Shown here piece after piece: positions 38,219-46,519 of a stretch of 64,000 bases of DNA. The translations under genes were made by a program, and so were the position numbers. The notes under the pieces were generated by a model. It was not told where the DNA came from, did no database searches, and worked only from the letters and a program-made list of their open reading frames with translations. This DNA is from Natrarchaeobaculum sulfurireducens (GTDB lineage: Archaea; Halobacteriota; Halobacteria; Halobacteriales; Natrialbaceae). Positions within the stretch are counted from its first letter, which is position 1; the number at the start of each line of letters is the position of its first letter. The stretch lies in the NCBI RefSeq assembly GCF_003430825.1, contig NZ_CP024047.1, forward strand, positions 1,984,001-2,048,000, read 5' to 3'.

Positions 38219-38878
38219 TTAGATCCGAATCAGACGATCAGCAGAGACACAGTCGACGCCACGCAGACCCAGCAGCTTCGCCATCAGCGGCCGTTCGATC
38301 GACCAAGCGTGGACCTCGAGGTCGACGGCTTTCGCGCGCGGGACGAGTCGCGTCGTCAGACAGCGGGCGTAGTTCGCCCCGATGACGTCACAGTCGAGTT
38401 CGACGGCCGTGGTGATGGGGTGGTCGAGGTCTCGGCGCACGAGCAGTCCCGTCGGCTGGTCCGGATCGAGGGCGCGAACCGCCCGGAGTTCATCCTCGAG
38501 AAACGAGGTGGTCACCACCCGGTTCTCGACGCCCTCGAGAGCCGCGAGGACGTCCGCCGCGATGTCGCGGTCTTTCATCTCGAGGTTGATCTCGACGTCG
38601 TCGGGGACGACCGCGAGGAGTTCCTCGAGCGTCGGAATTCGCTCACCGGACTCGAGGACGGTGTGTGTCTTGAGGTCCGCGAGCGAGGAATCGGCGACGG
38701 TGCCGACGCCACCGGTGACGCGGTCGATCGTCTCGTCGTGGATGACGACCAGCTCGCCAGAGCCACAGCGGCGGACGTCGAACTCGACAGCGTCGGCGAC
38801 GTCGGCCGCCGATTGGACGGCTGCAATCGTGTTCTCTGGTGCGGTCGCGGCGAAGCCGCGATGGGCGATCAGTCGCAT
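38219..38878 (-). CDS. Glycerophosphodiester phosphodiesterase family protein
   Basis: A 219-residue GDPD-fold protein. Catalytic and metal-site motifs are visible: MRLIAHRGFAATAPENTIAA at the N-terminus (His6, Arg7, Glu16), VEFDVRRCGSGELVVIHDET, INLEMKD in the barrel, and a later VHAWSIERPL. No signal peptide, so it should be cytoplasmic. It would split glycerophosphodiesters to glycerol phosphate and alcohol; archaeal substrates are uncertain. A TATA-like GTATAAC lies about 30 bases upstream. Confidence 0.92.
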   Translation of the reverse strand: MRLIAHRGFAATAPENTIAAVQSAADVADAVEFDVRRCGSGELVVIHDETIDRVTGGVGTVADSSLADLKTHTVLESGERIPTLEELLAVVPDDVEINLEMKDRDIAADVLAALEGVENRVVTTSFLEDELRAVRALDPDQPTGLLVRRDLDHPITTAVELDCDVIGANYARCLTTRLVPRAKAVDLEVHAWSIERPLMAKLLGLRGVDCVSADRLIRI

Positions 38879-39118
38879 TCGGCTACAGTTCGGTGGCGAG
38901 TGGGGTTATACTCCGCGCTCGCCTTCGAACGACGAGGAATAACCATCCAGCGGACAAGATGTCTGCCAGATGGCGTCTTAGACGCCTCTTTCGGCCGATC
39001 TGTGGACGCTTCCAAAGCCTTTAGCAAGCACGTTTAACCGAGTTCCGTAACTATGGATGGCCGAGTAGCTATTCATGTACACGTCGCGATACCGATCGCT
39101 TCTCTCACCGCGTAATCG

Positions 39119-39562
39119 ATGAGCACGCGATTCGAGGAGCCAGTCGAAATTCTACTGGTCGAGGACAACCCAGGCGACGTCCGACTCGTCGAGATTGCCC
39201 TTCGTGAACTCTCGACCGACACCGAACTGGACGTCGCAACCGATGGCACCAAGGCGCTCGAGACGCTCTCGGGATGTCTCCGGAACGAGTCGGTCCCGGA
39301 CCTCGTCTTACTCGATCTCAACCTGCCGCGGATGGGCGGCTTCGAGTTCTTAGATGAGATACAGGACCAACCGGCGCTCGCACGGATTCCGATCCTCGTC
39401 CTGACCGGTTCGAACGCGTGCGAAGACGTCGCCGAGAGCTACGAACGGGCCGCGAACGCCTACCTCACCAAGCCGGCCGATCCGGCAGCGTACATCGAGA
39501 TGGTCGAAGCGGTCGCCGATTTCTGGTTCGATCGGGTCGCACTGCCCTCGACTCACGCCTGA
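39119..39562 (+). CDS. Single-domain response regulator
   Basis: A 147-residue receiver domain starting EILLVEDNPGDVRLVEIALR, with phospho-acceptor Asp66 in LVLLDLNLPRMGG, Thr in VLTGSN and Lys in YLTKPAD. No output domain follows. The start motif (VEDNPGDVRL) marks the haloarchaeal stand-alone receiver class that works in phosphorelays with unlinked histidine kinases. No kinase gene lies nearby. Confidence 0.94.
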   Translation: MSTRFEEPVEILLVEDNPGDVRLVEIALRELSTDTELDVATDGTKALETLSGCLRNESVPDLVLLDLNLPRMGGFEFLDEIQDQPALARIPILVLTGSNACEDVAESYERAANAYLTKPADPAAYIEMVEAVADFWFDRVALPSTHA

Positions 39563-39638
39563 TACGGCCCGTTATGACCTCTCAGAGAGTGTGTGGGATA
39601 CCCACGCATTGATCTGTCCGGAGGGCGCAGTAGTCAGT

Positions 39639-40358
39639 ATGCCATCGACGCAGTTCGACCTCGATTTCGACGGGACCGTCGCCGTAATCACCGGTGCAAG
39701 CGGGGCGCTCGGAAGCGCGATCGTCGACCGATTTCACCGCGCAGGTGCGACCGTTTGTGCCGTCGACCTCGTCGAACCGGACGACGCGGACAGCCTACTC
39801 GAGCCGGACGATCGAATCCACTTCTATGAAGCGGATCTGACTGACGAGAGCGATGTCGCCGAACTCGTCGACCGGATCGTCGACGACCACGGCCGCATCG
39901 ATCACCTGCTGAACGTCGCCGGCACCTGGCGAGGTGGTGCGCCGATCGAGGAGACCGACGCCGAGGAGTTCGAGTTTCTGATGGACGTCAACCTGAAAAC
40001 GGCATTTCTCGCGGCGAAACACGCTCTTCCACATCTTCAACAACAGGACGGAGCGATCGTCAGCGTCAGCGCTCGCTCCTCACTCGAGGGCGGCGAGGGA
40101 GACGGTCCGTACCGCATCTCGAAGGCCGGGATTCGGCTGTTGACCGAGACGCTCGCCGAGGAAAACCGTGGAGCGGTCAGGGCCAACTGCGTAATGCCGA
40201 GCGTGATCGATACGCCGATGAACCGTGAGATGATGCCCGACGCGGATCACGACTCGTGGGTCGAGCCGGCCGAAATCGCGGACGTGATGGGGTTCCTCTG
40301 TAGCGACGCCGCAGCGGTGACGAGCGGCGCGGCGGTTCCGGTCTACGGCGAGGCCTGA
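39639..40358 (+). CDS. Short-chain dehydrogenase/reductase
   Basis: A 239-residue classical SDR from ATG 39639. The nucleotide-binding TGASGALG sits at residues 19-26, the NxAG-type motif reads LLNVAGT, and the catalytic YRISK places Tyr158 and Lys162, with Ser in the VSVSARS stretch. Asp43 (CAVDL) at the end of the second strand suggests NAD(H) preference. Substrate unknown. Its C-terminus ends in VPVYGEA, as in many acyl or sugar SDRs. Confidence 0.9.
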   Translation: MPSTQFDLDFDGTVAVITGASGALGSAIVDRFHRAGATVCAVDLVEPDDADSLLEPDDRIHFYEADLTDESDVAELVDRIVDDHGRIDHLLNVAGTWRGGAPIEETDAEEFEFLMDVNLKTAFLAAKHALPHLQQQDGAIVSVSARSSLEGGEGDGPYRISKAGIRLLTETLAEENRGAVRANCVMPSVIDTPMNREMMPDADHDSWVEPAEIADVMGFLCSDAAAVTSGAAVPVYGEA

Positions 40359-40458
40359 GCCGCTCCCGAGTAGAACGAGATGAACGAACGGGGAGTGGTA
40401 TCGACGGGACCTGGGGCGTCGTCGAACTCCTCGAGGAAGCGACCGACTGGGCTGGGCG

Positions 40459-40749
40459 TCACTCGAGTTCGACCGTCTTCGATCTGATCTCGTCGCCCTC
40501 ACGCCACTGATAGTACCGATAGCTCGTTCCGGCGACCTCCATCACCGAGACGGTCGCACGCTCCGGGACGTCGTCAGGATACGTGGCGTCGCGTTCGGTC
40601 GACTCGAGCCACGCCTCGAGTTCGGTGACGTACGTCGCGACGGCACTGACCGTCTCTAGATCCCGTTTGGAAAGCGCCTCGAGCAGGTCATAGAGGTCGG
40701 CATCGAGATCGTCGGGCGGTGCTGGACGCTCACTGCCAGTGTCGGTCAT
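40459..40749 (-). CDS. Small conserved haloarchaeal protein of unknown function
   Basis: A 96-residue acidic protein. A helical part (LYDLLEALSKRDLETVSAVA) is followed by a strand-rich C-terminus with PERATVSVMEVAGTSYRYYQ and WREGDEIRSKTVELE. The Y-x-W-R-E-G pattern recalls short nucleic-acid-associated proteins, but the family is not recognised with confidence. Confidence 0.72.
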   Translation of the reverse strand: MTDTGSERPAPPDDLDADLYDLLEALSKRDLETVSAVATYVTELEAWLESTERDATYPDDVPERATVSVMEVAGTSYRYYQWREGDEIRSKTVELE

Positions 40750-40898
40750 CCGTCCGGACGTTCGGACCGGGGTTGCCTAAAGCCGTCCCTCCAGTCGACT
40801 CGAGCGCGACGGCGGGCCGCCTTTCACATAGCGTGTCCAATGCCCACAGACTGCATACTAGGGCCTACTGGTGCATATAACCCCAATCAGAGCGTCTC

Positions 40899-40905
40899 TT
40901 ATATA
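40899..40905 (+). promoter_or_regulatory. TATA box of the small winged-helix gene
   Basis: TTATATA centred 30 bases before ATG 40932, giving a nearly leaderless message. A second TATA-like CATATAA sits at 40874-40880. Confidence 0.65.
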
Positions 40906-40931
40906 CCAGAACGTGGTCGAAGCAGGTGACA

Positions 40932-41162
40932 ATGCACTCACAAGAGCCCCGCCTCACAGAACGGCTCGACCCCGTTCCGCAATCAATCGAATCGGCACAG
41001 GCGAAACTCGTTTTCCTCTATCTCGAGACAGCAGGCAGCACAACGGCCGACGAAATCGGAAGGACGCTTACGATGAAGAAAATCGACGTCCTGAGCGTTC
41101 TGCAATCGCTCTCGAGTGCTGGCTACGTCGAGAAAGACGACGGCGAATACTCGATCGCGTAA
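40932..41162 (+). CDS. Small winged-helix transcription factor
   Basis: A 76-residue protein made almost wholly of one winged helix: KLVFLYLETAGSTTADEIGR then KKIDVLSVLQSLSSAGYVEK with a final strand DGEYSIA. It resembles MarR/TrmB-type DNA-binding domains without a sensor domain. It converges with glnA, but nothing shows it controls that gene. Confidence 0.82.
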   Translation: MHSQEPRLTERLDPVPQSIESAQAKLVFLYLETAGSTTADEIGRTLTMKKIDVLSVLQSLSSAGYVEKDDGEYSIA

Positions 41163-41313
41163 TTCTTCGCTGACGGCGACGACCGTCCCGTCGAGCCGAC
41201 GGTATCGATTCCTCGAGGGAGGCGTGTCGACACAGACGGACTCCTGTCCTCAGTTCTGCCCTGACCGCGAGCCGTCCTGTGGTCTGATCGTCAGCTCGAT
41301 ACACCAGACCGTA

Positions 41314-42669
41314 TCAGAACGTCTCGAGGTAGCGGTCGAGTTCCCACTCGGAGACGTCGATGAGGTACTCGCCGAACTCCTGGCGTTTCGCTTCGACGAA
41401 TTTGGGGGCGACGTGCTCGCCGAGTGCCTCGTAGATGGCTTCGTCTTCCTCGAGGGCGTCGACGGCCTCACCGAGGTTCGACGGTAGCGTGTCGATGCCG
41501 TACTCTTCGCGTTTGTCCTCGTCGAAGTCGTAGATGTTCTCGCGGATCGGGTCGGGCGCCTCGAGGCCCTGTTCGATACCGTCGAGACCGGCGTGGATCA
41601 TGACGGCGAACGCGAGGTAGGGGTTACACGAAGGGTCGGGTGAGCGCAGTTCGATTCGCGAGGCCGCGGGGACGCGTGCGGCCGGTTTGCGCACGAGCGC
41701 CGAGCGGTTGCGGTCGGACCAGGCGACGTACACCGGTGCTTCGTAGCCTGGCACCAGGCGTTTGTAGCTGTTGACCGTCGGGTTCGCGACCGCCGTGATC
41801 GCCGGCGCGTGCTCGAGGATGCCAGCGAGGTAGGCGTGGGCCGTCTCGCTCAGGTTGAACTCGTCGTCGTCGTCGTGGAAGGCGTTCTCGCCGCCTTCTT
41901 CCATCAGCGACATGTGTGTGTGCATGCCCGAACCGTTGATTTTCGGGATCGGTTTGGGCATGAACGTCGCGTGGAGGTCGTGCTGGGCGGCGATGGCGCG
42001 AACGACGGTTCGGAACGTCCCGACGTTGTCGGCGGTCGTCAGCGCGTCGTCGTACTCGAAGTTGATCTCGTACTGCCCCTGGGCGACCTCGTGGTGGCTG
42101 GCTTCGATCTCGAAGCCCATGTCCTCGAGTCCGTAGATGATGTCTCGGCGAACGTCAGAGGCGAGGTCCTTGGGGGCGAGGTCGAAGTAGCCGCCGTGGT
42201 CTGCGGTCTCGGTCGTGGCGCGTCCGTCCTCGTCTTCTTCGAACATGAAGAACTCGGGTTCGGGCGCGAAGTTGACCTCATAGCCCATCTCGCTTGCGCG
42301 CTCGAGCGCCTGCTTGAGGACGTATCGCGGGTCGCCTTCGAACGGCTCGCCCGTCGACGTGTCGTAGACGTCACAGATCATCCGGGCGGCAGCGGACTCG
42401 TCGTCTTGTCTCCACGGGAGGATAGCGAACGTCTCGGGGTCCGGAACGAGGCGCATGTCCGACTCCTGAATGCGGACGAAGCCCTCGATCGAGGAGCCAT
42501 CGAAATAGATCCCCTCCGTGAACGCTTTCTCGGCCTGGCGAGCCGGGACAGCGACGTTCTTGACCGTGCCGAGAATGTCGGTAAACTGCAGTCGAAGGAA
42601 GTCGACGCCTTTTGCTTCGATTTCGTCCAGTACGCTCTCTTCCGTGGAAGTCAGGTTTCCATCTGGCAT
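41314..42669 (-). CDS. glnA: Glutamine synthetase, type I
   Basis: A 451-residue GSI that makes glutamine from glutamate, ammonia and ATP. Seen are the N-terminal beta-grasp, [20 protein letters not shown], the metal-binding PEPEFFMF, the ATP loop [17 protein letters not shown], and [18 protein letters not shown]. The region near residue 390 (RENIYDF) lacks the adenylylation tyrosine context of GSI-beta, so it is of the alpha class, likely controlled by feedback and PII-type proteins. The promoter lies just upstream. Confidence 0.97.
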   Translation of the reverse strand: MPDGNLTSTEESVLDEIEAKGVDFLRLQFTDILGTVKNVAVPARQAEKAFTEGIYFDGSSIEGFVRIQESDMRLVPDPETFAILPWRQDDESAAARMICDVYDTSTGEPFEGDPRYVLKQALERASEMGYEVNFAPEPEFFMFEEDEDGRATTETADHGGYFDLAPKDLASDVRRDIIYGLEDMGFEIEASHHEVAQGQYEINFEYDDALTTADNVGTFRTVVRAIAAQHDLHATFMPKPIPKINGSGMHTHMSLMEEGGENAFHDDDDEFNLSETAHAYLAGILEHAPAITAVANPTVNSYKRLVPGYEAPVYVAWSDRNRSALVRKPAARVPAASRIELRSPDPSCNPYLAFAVMIHAGLDGIEQGLEAPDPIRENIYDFDEDKREEYGIDTLPSNLGEAVDALEEDEAIYEALGEHVAPKFVEAKRQEFGEYLIDVSEWELDRYLETF

Positions 42670-42699
42670 CCTTTTCTCGATCTATTCGATGGTTCCGAC

Positions 42700-42706
42700 T
42701 ATTAAA
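42700..42706 (-). promoter_or_regulatory. TATA box of glnA
   Basis: On the minus strand GCTTTAATA is centred about 34 bases before the glnA ATG, leaving a leader of only a few bases. The 230 bases further upstream are AT-rich and hold no gene. Confidence 0.6.
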
Positions 42707-42932
42707 GCTCTGCTGTTGTCGGCGAATGTACTCCGTCTAAAGTTAGAATAAAACGTTTGTAAGACAGTATCGCCAGTGACGCGGCATGAGTCGACTATCA
42801 TGTGGATGTGTCGCGCATAGTTGGTCGGCCGTCCAAAATTTAAACAAAGTAACCGCTTAATATCACCTAATATCTGCAACAGGGTCAAAGACACAGACAG
42901 GTAATTGGTGATTGGAGTCGTCGGATGTGTGG

Positions 42933-43283
42933 TCACCGCGAGGAACGATCCTCCGCGTTACGGCGGTGGTCGAGGCCACGATCCGGTGGCCGAGGTGGCC
43001 ACGTCGTCGTGAGGCCGGCGAAAGTTGCAGCGATGGAGGCCTGCCAGACGTCGACCGATTGCCGGACCAGCCGATACCAGACCGACGGCGCATCGCCACG
43101 GCGTGGCCGCTCGGTGATCGCCGTTGTGCAGTCCGGACAGACGTATGCGACCGTCTCACCTCGAGTCCGACGGATCCAGTCGCCGTCGGCCGTGCTGGCG
43201 TGGTCGCATTCGGGACAGAACAGCATCGATTTGCGGGGAACCACCGCTTCGGGGCCGGCGTCGGAGGTGGCGGATTGCGTCAT
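42933..43283 (-). CDS. Zinc-ribbon protein of unknown function
   Basis: A 116-residue protein from ATG 43283. A zinc ribbon is formed by MLFCPECDHAS and, after about 25 residues, YVCPDCTTAITERPRRG. A short polar segment and a C-terminal region rich in Arg/Pro follow. The last 40 residues are weakly supported and could be trimmed in relatives. Zinc ribbons like this bind nucleic acid or proteins; no specific function is seen. Confidence 0.78.
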   Translation of the reverse strand: MTQSATSDAGPEAVVPRKSMLFCPECDHASTADGDWIRRTRGETVAYVCPDCTTAITERPRRGDAPSVWYRLVRQSVDVWQASIAATFAGLTTTWPPRPPDRGLDHRRNAEDRSSR

Positions 43284-43506
43284 CGACTCGGAGTAGGGTG
43301 CCAATGAATAAATCCTCTGCCCTGTCGGTCAGCTATCGTACACATTACTACCGTTATACCACTCGATTGTTTTCCATAGACACAGACATCGTGGACAATC
43401 CTACGGAACAAACGCTAGGTTAGTCGTTCGTCAGTAGGTGCAGAGACGGAGTGCAGTACGGACGATCGGGCGCTATCGGTTTCCCTTCGCGACCCGTAGT
43501 CGGGCT

Positions 43507-43857
43507 ATGGGAAATCTCACGGCCAGACCGGTCCGACTCGAGGACGAAGCCGACCTCGACGCGTTCGTCGAGGGCAACGACGTTGCGCTCGTTGAACTCC
43601 ACACGAGCGGCTGTCCGAAGTGTCAGGCGATGGAGCCCGTCCTGGGGAACGTCGCGCGGTCGACCGGGGTTCCAGTTGGGACGGCCAATCCAGCCGACGA
43701 TCACGCGTTCGTCGACCGCTTCGTTACGTCCTCAGTACCGGCGCTGTTTCTCTATAAGGGCGGCGAGCAGATCGCTCGCGTCGCAGCGGGGTTCCTCGGT
43801 GGCGAGGAGGTCGTCGACTTCATCGCAGAACACGTCCCGGACGCGGTCGACGACTGA
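43507..43857 (+). CDS. Thioredoxin-like protein with CPKC site
   Basis: A 116-residue thioredoxin fold from ATG 43507, with the active site SGCPKCQAME (Cys36, Cys39), the cis-Pro segment SSVPALFLYKGGEQ and the final helix. CPKC differs from the usual CGPC, suggesting a distinct redox potential or partner. No signal peptide, so cytoplasmic. Upstream in-frame starts give an unlikely basic leader. Confidence 0.9.
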   Translation: MGNLTARPVRLEDEADLDAFVEGNDVALVELHTSGCPKCQAMEPVLGNVARSTGVPVGTANPADDHAFVDRFVTSSVPALFLYKGGEQIARVAAGFLGGEEVVDFIAEHVPDAVDD

Positions 43858-43908
43858 TTTCGGCCATTGATCGAAGGGGTGGTGTCCCAACGCCAGCGTA
43901 GGGTCGGG

Positions 43909-44169
43909 TTACTCCTCGCTCGCCTCGAGTTCGGACGGGGCGACCTCGCCGTCGAGAACCTGCCTTCCCAGGTCGGTGATATCGTAGACGCCGGTCATCT
44001 GTTTGGTCAACAGCCCGTGTTTCGTCAGCTCTCGACATCGATGAGCGGCTTTCGGTGCGCGGCAGACGTCCTCCTGGTCGACGTGTTCGGGAGCGAACAC
44101 GTGGGTTTCGCACATCACTTCGAGAATCTCCTCGTCGATCGGGTCCATCCACTCGGCGAGTTCGTCCAT
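43909..44169 (-). CDS. Winged-helix protein of the PhiH1-repressor-like kind
   Basis: An 86-residue protein from ATG 44169 (MDELAEWMDPIDEEILEVMC). The order is a helix, APEHVDQEDVCRAPKAAHRC as the HTH region, ELTKHGLLTK, then the wing TGVYDITDLGRQVL. This is the pattern of small haloarchaeal winged-helix repressors. An upstream TTG at 44196 would add nine residues and is less likely. Confidence 0.82.
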   Translation of the reverse strand: MDELAEWMDPIDEEILEVMCETHVFAPEHVDQEDVCRAPKAAHRCRELTKHGLLTKQMTGVYDITDLGRQVLDGEVAPSELEASEE

Positions 44170-44268
44170 GGAAGTCGGTAGGCGCTCGTCGGGCAAAGGA
44201 AGACCGATCTCGTCGGCATCGACTCCCTCCGAAGCGGCGGACTGACGGCAAACCGGTTCGTGACGTCG

Positions 44269-44805
44269 CTAACGGGGGTCGTCGGGGAGGAGGTCGGTGT
44301 GGACGACGGCCCGGTACTGGTCTTCGGTCGCCTCCGCGAGACGTGTGAGCAACGCCGCGGCATCGGGAAACGACTCCGGAAGCTCGAACGGATCGTCGGC
44401 GTCGGCGTCGCGACGCCTACAGATCGTGACGAACGAGAGAAGACTCGAGTGTGCGCCCGGCAGGGCGTAGACGACGCCGAGGTCGTCGGCTACCTGCTCC
44501 CGCCAGGTCTCTACGATCGCTTCGGTCTCGACACGTGGCTGTCGGTTCCGGTCGACCAGTTCCTCGGCGTCGAGGTCGTGTTCCTCGAAAACGCTGTCGA
44601 GTACGTTCTGCAGATCGTCGCCGCCATCGAGGTATGACTCCTCGGCTTCGGCCTCGAGAAGTCGATCGAGCGCCTCGAGTTCGCCGCGACGGACGGCAAC
44701 AGGGTAGACGAAGTCGTGTGTCGATTTCGGCAGTGTGTACGATTTCTCTTCGATGCCCTGTTCGCCGGGGGCCGTCCGCCCCAACATGAGATCGAGGATG
44801 CCCAT
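44269..44805 (-). CDS. Conserved haloarchaeal protein of unknown function
   Basis: A 178-residue acidic soluble protein starting MGILDLMLGRTAPGEQGIEE. It has no signal peptide, cysteine motif or known signature: mixed strands and helices (KSYTLPKSTHDFVYPVAVRR; LSFVTICRRRDADADDPFEL). The codon use is typical of the genome. It may be cotranscribed with the SprT-like gene upstream, 48 bases away. Confidence 0.72.
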   Translation of the reverse strand: MGILDLMLGRTAPGEQGIEEKSYTLPKSTHDFVYPVAVRRGELEALDRLLEAEAEESYLDGGDDLQNVLDSVFEEHDLDAEELVDRNRQPRVETEAIVETWREQVADDLGVVYALPGAHSSLLSFVTICRRRDADADDPFELPESFPDAAALLTRLAEATEDQYRAVVHTDLLPDDPR

Positions 44806-44853
44806 ACGTGAACCAGACAGGGTGAGTCGAATAAGTGTTCCGCGCTCGCCTCG

Positions 44854-45423
44854 TCACCACCGGTCGCCGAGTGCCGACTTCGCGCCGCCGTAGCCGCTCG
44901 CAGTGGTCCAGGTGCGGCCGCTGTCGACGTGTTCGACCGCGTAGGTGCCGCCACAGACGCCACAACGGTATCGCTCGGGGGACCTCACCGGAGCCGAAGC
45001 GCGATGTCGGTCGGCACGCCAGTCGCAGTCGGCCTCGAGACAGCACAGCACGTACCGGGGCTCGGTGAACGAGTGACAGTGACGCGGCGCCTCGAGTTCG
45101 GCGGCACGTTCGCGAAACCGGGGGCCGTGACCCGACTCGCCGAACTGCTGGAACTCCCAGGCGTGGACGAGTTCGTGACGGACGACGACGGCGAACGCCG
45201 ACCAGTCGTACCGTTCGTAGGCGCGTCTGGTGAGAACGATCGTCGCCACCCCACGGTCTCCGTCCCACCGACAGGCACCCGCTCGGCGTTTCGCCCGCGT
45301 GGAGACTGCCCACTCGATCGATTCGAGGTCAATCTCGAGGTCGGACTCGTCGATCACCTCACGCGCGTGAATCCGGGCTCTGGCGAGGAGTTCGTCGTCG
45401 ATCGTATACTCGCCGTCGCTCAC
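44854..45423 (-). CDS. SprT-like zinc metallopeptidase domain protein
   Basis: A 189-residue protein. The zinc site is HELVH (His83, Glu84, His87) with a third ligand in SGHGPRFRERA (His99). A C-terminal zinc ribbon follows (CCLEADCDW and YRCGVCGGTY). This is the SprT/Spartan layout. Eukaryotic Spartan cleaves DNA-protein crosslinks, and archaeal members are little studied. Length is typical of the family. Confidence 0.92.
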   Translation of the reverse strand: MSDGEYTIDDELLARARIHAREVIDESDLEIDLESIEWAVSTRAKRRAGACRWDGDRGVATIVLTRRAYERYDWSAFAVVVRHELVHAWEFQQFGESGHGPRFRERAAELEAPRHCHSFTEPRYVLCCLEADCDWRADRHRASAPVRSPERYRCGVCGGTYAVEHVDSGRTWTTASGYGGAKSALGDRW

Positions 45424-45461
45424 GGGCGGCGAAATGGTCGGACAAGCTGAAGTTCTTCCGG

Positions 45462-46379
45462 TTACGACGGCGTCCCGCGACGCCGTTCGCGTTCGATGGT
45501 CGTCACGTAGATTCCCGCGAGGACGATCAGCCCGCCCGCAATGGTGATCGAATCGGGCACCTCCGCGAGTAAGGCCAGCGCGAGGATCGTCGACCCGACG
45601 GGTTCGCCCAGCCAGGCGACGCTAACGACGACCGACTCGAGGTGCTCTAACACCCAGTTGATCACGGTGTGACCGAAGACACCGGGGCCGACCGCCATCC
45701 CCAGAAAGAGCACCCACTCGCGGGCGGGATAGGCGACGAAATCGTGGCCCTGAACGCCGACGAGGACGAACAGCGTCGCCGCACAGGCGGTGTAGACGAC
45801 GGTCACGTACGGGAACAGCGAGACGCGCTGGCGGATCGAGCGACCGGCGAGGACGTAGCCGGCAACCGTGATCGCCCCGAGTAAGGCCAGCGCGTTGCCG
45901 TACATCGTCGCATCGGAGATGGGGGCCTCGCCAGCGTCGCCGAGTGACATCGCGGCGGCCCCGACGATGGCGACGGCGATGCCGATGGCGGTCTCTTTCG
46001 AGACGCGCTCGCCGAGGACGAGGGCGGCACCCAGCGCGACGAAGATCGGCTGGGTCTGGACGAGGGTGACGCTCGCGGCAACGCTCGTGTGGTTCAGGCT
46101 CTCGAACCAGGCCGCAAAGTGGACTGCGAGTGCGACCCCGGCGACCACTGCGAAGCCGAGGTCACGCCGCGAGAGGCGGGCGAACTCCTCGCGGGAGGAG
46201 ACGAATGCGATCGGTGCTACTATCGCCGTCGTGAACACCACACGATAGAGCGCAGCGACCGAACTGGGGGCGTGACTCCAGCGAACCAGGATCGCGCTCG
46301 TACTGGCTGCAAAGACGGCAAAGGCGAGCGCGGTGAGCGGCGTTACCTCGAGGTCGGCTCCCTTCACGTCGAGGCTCAA
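45462..46379 (-). CDS. EamA/DMT-family transporter
   Basis: A 305-residue membrane protein with about ten hydrophobic helices in two similar EamA halves (PLTALAFAVFAASTSAILVR; YGNALALLGAITVAGYVLAG). Members export amino acids, metabolites or sugars; the substrate is unknown. The start is TTG 46379 or GTG 46367, and no ATG is available in frame nearby. Confidence 0.9.
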   Translation of the reverse strand: MSLDVKGADLEVTPLTALAFAVFAASTSAILVRWSHAPSSVAALYRVVFTTAIVAPIAFVSSREEFARLSRRDLGFAVVAGVALAVHFAAWFESLNHTSVAASVTLVQTQPIFVALGAALVLGERVSKETAIGIAVAIVGAAAMSLGDAGEAPISDATMYGNALALLGAITVAGYVLAGRSIRQRVSLFPYVTVVYTACAATLFVLVGVQGHDFVAYPAREWVLFLGMAVGPGVFGHTVINWVLEHLESVVVSVAWLGEPVGSTILALALLAEVPDSITIAGGLIVLAGIYVTTIERERRRGTPS

Positions 46380-46519
46380 CCCATCGAGACGTCAAACCGT
46401 TATCGAAAGCGGACAATTCCTCGCAGCCCATCCGACAGCGTCGGTCACAGGTGAGCCAGCGGCGTCCGGATCAGTCACAAGAAGACGTCGTCGAACCGGC
46501 GGGGTCAACCGCTGGTCGA

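Noticed and set aside
39053-39115. 20-codon frame ending four bases before the response regulator
   Set aside because: The likely TATA box (GTTTAACC near 39031) would place the transcript start after its ATG, so it would probably not be translated.
41809-42705. 298-residue plus-strand frame opposite glnA
   Set aside because: It is the antisense of glutamine synthetase; it would also cover the glnA promoter.
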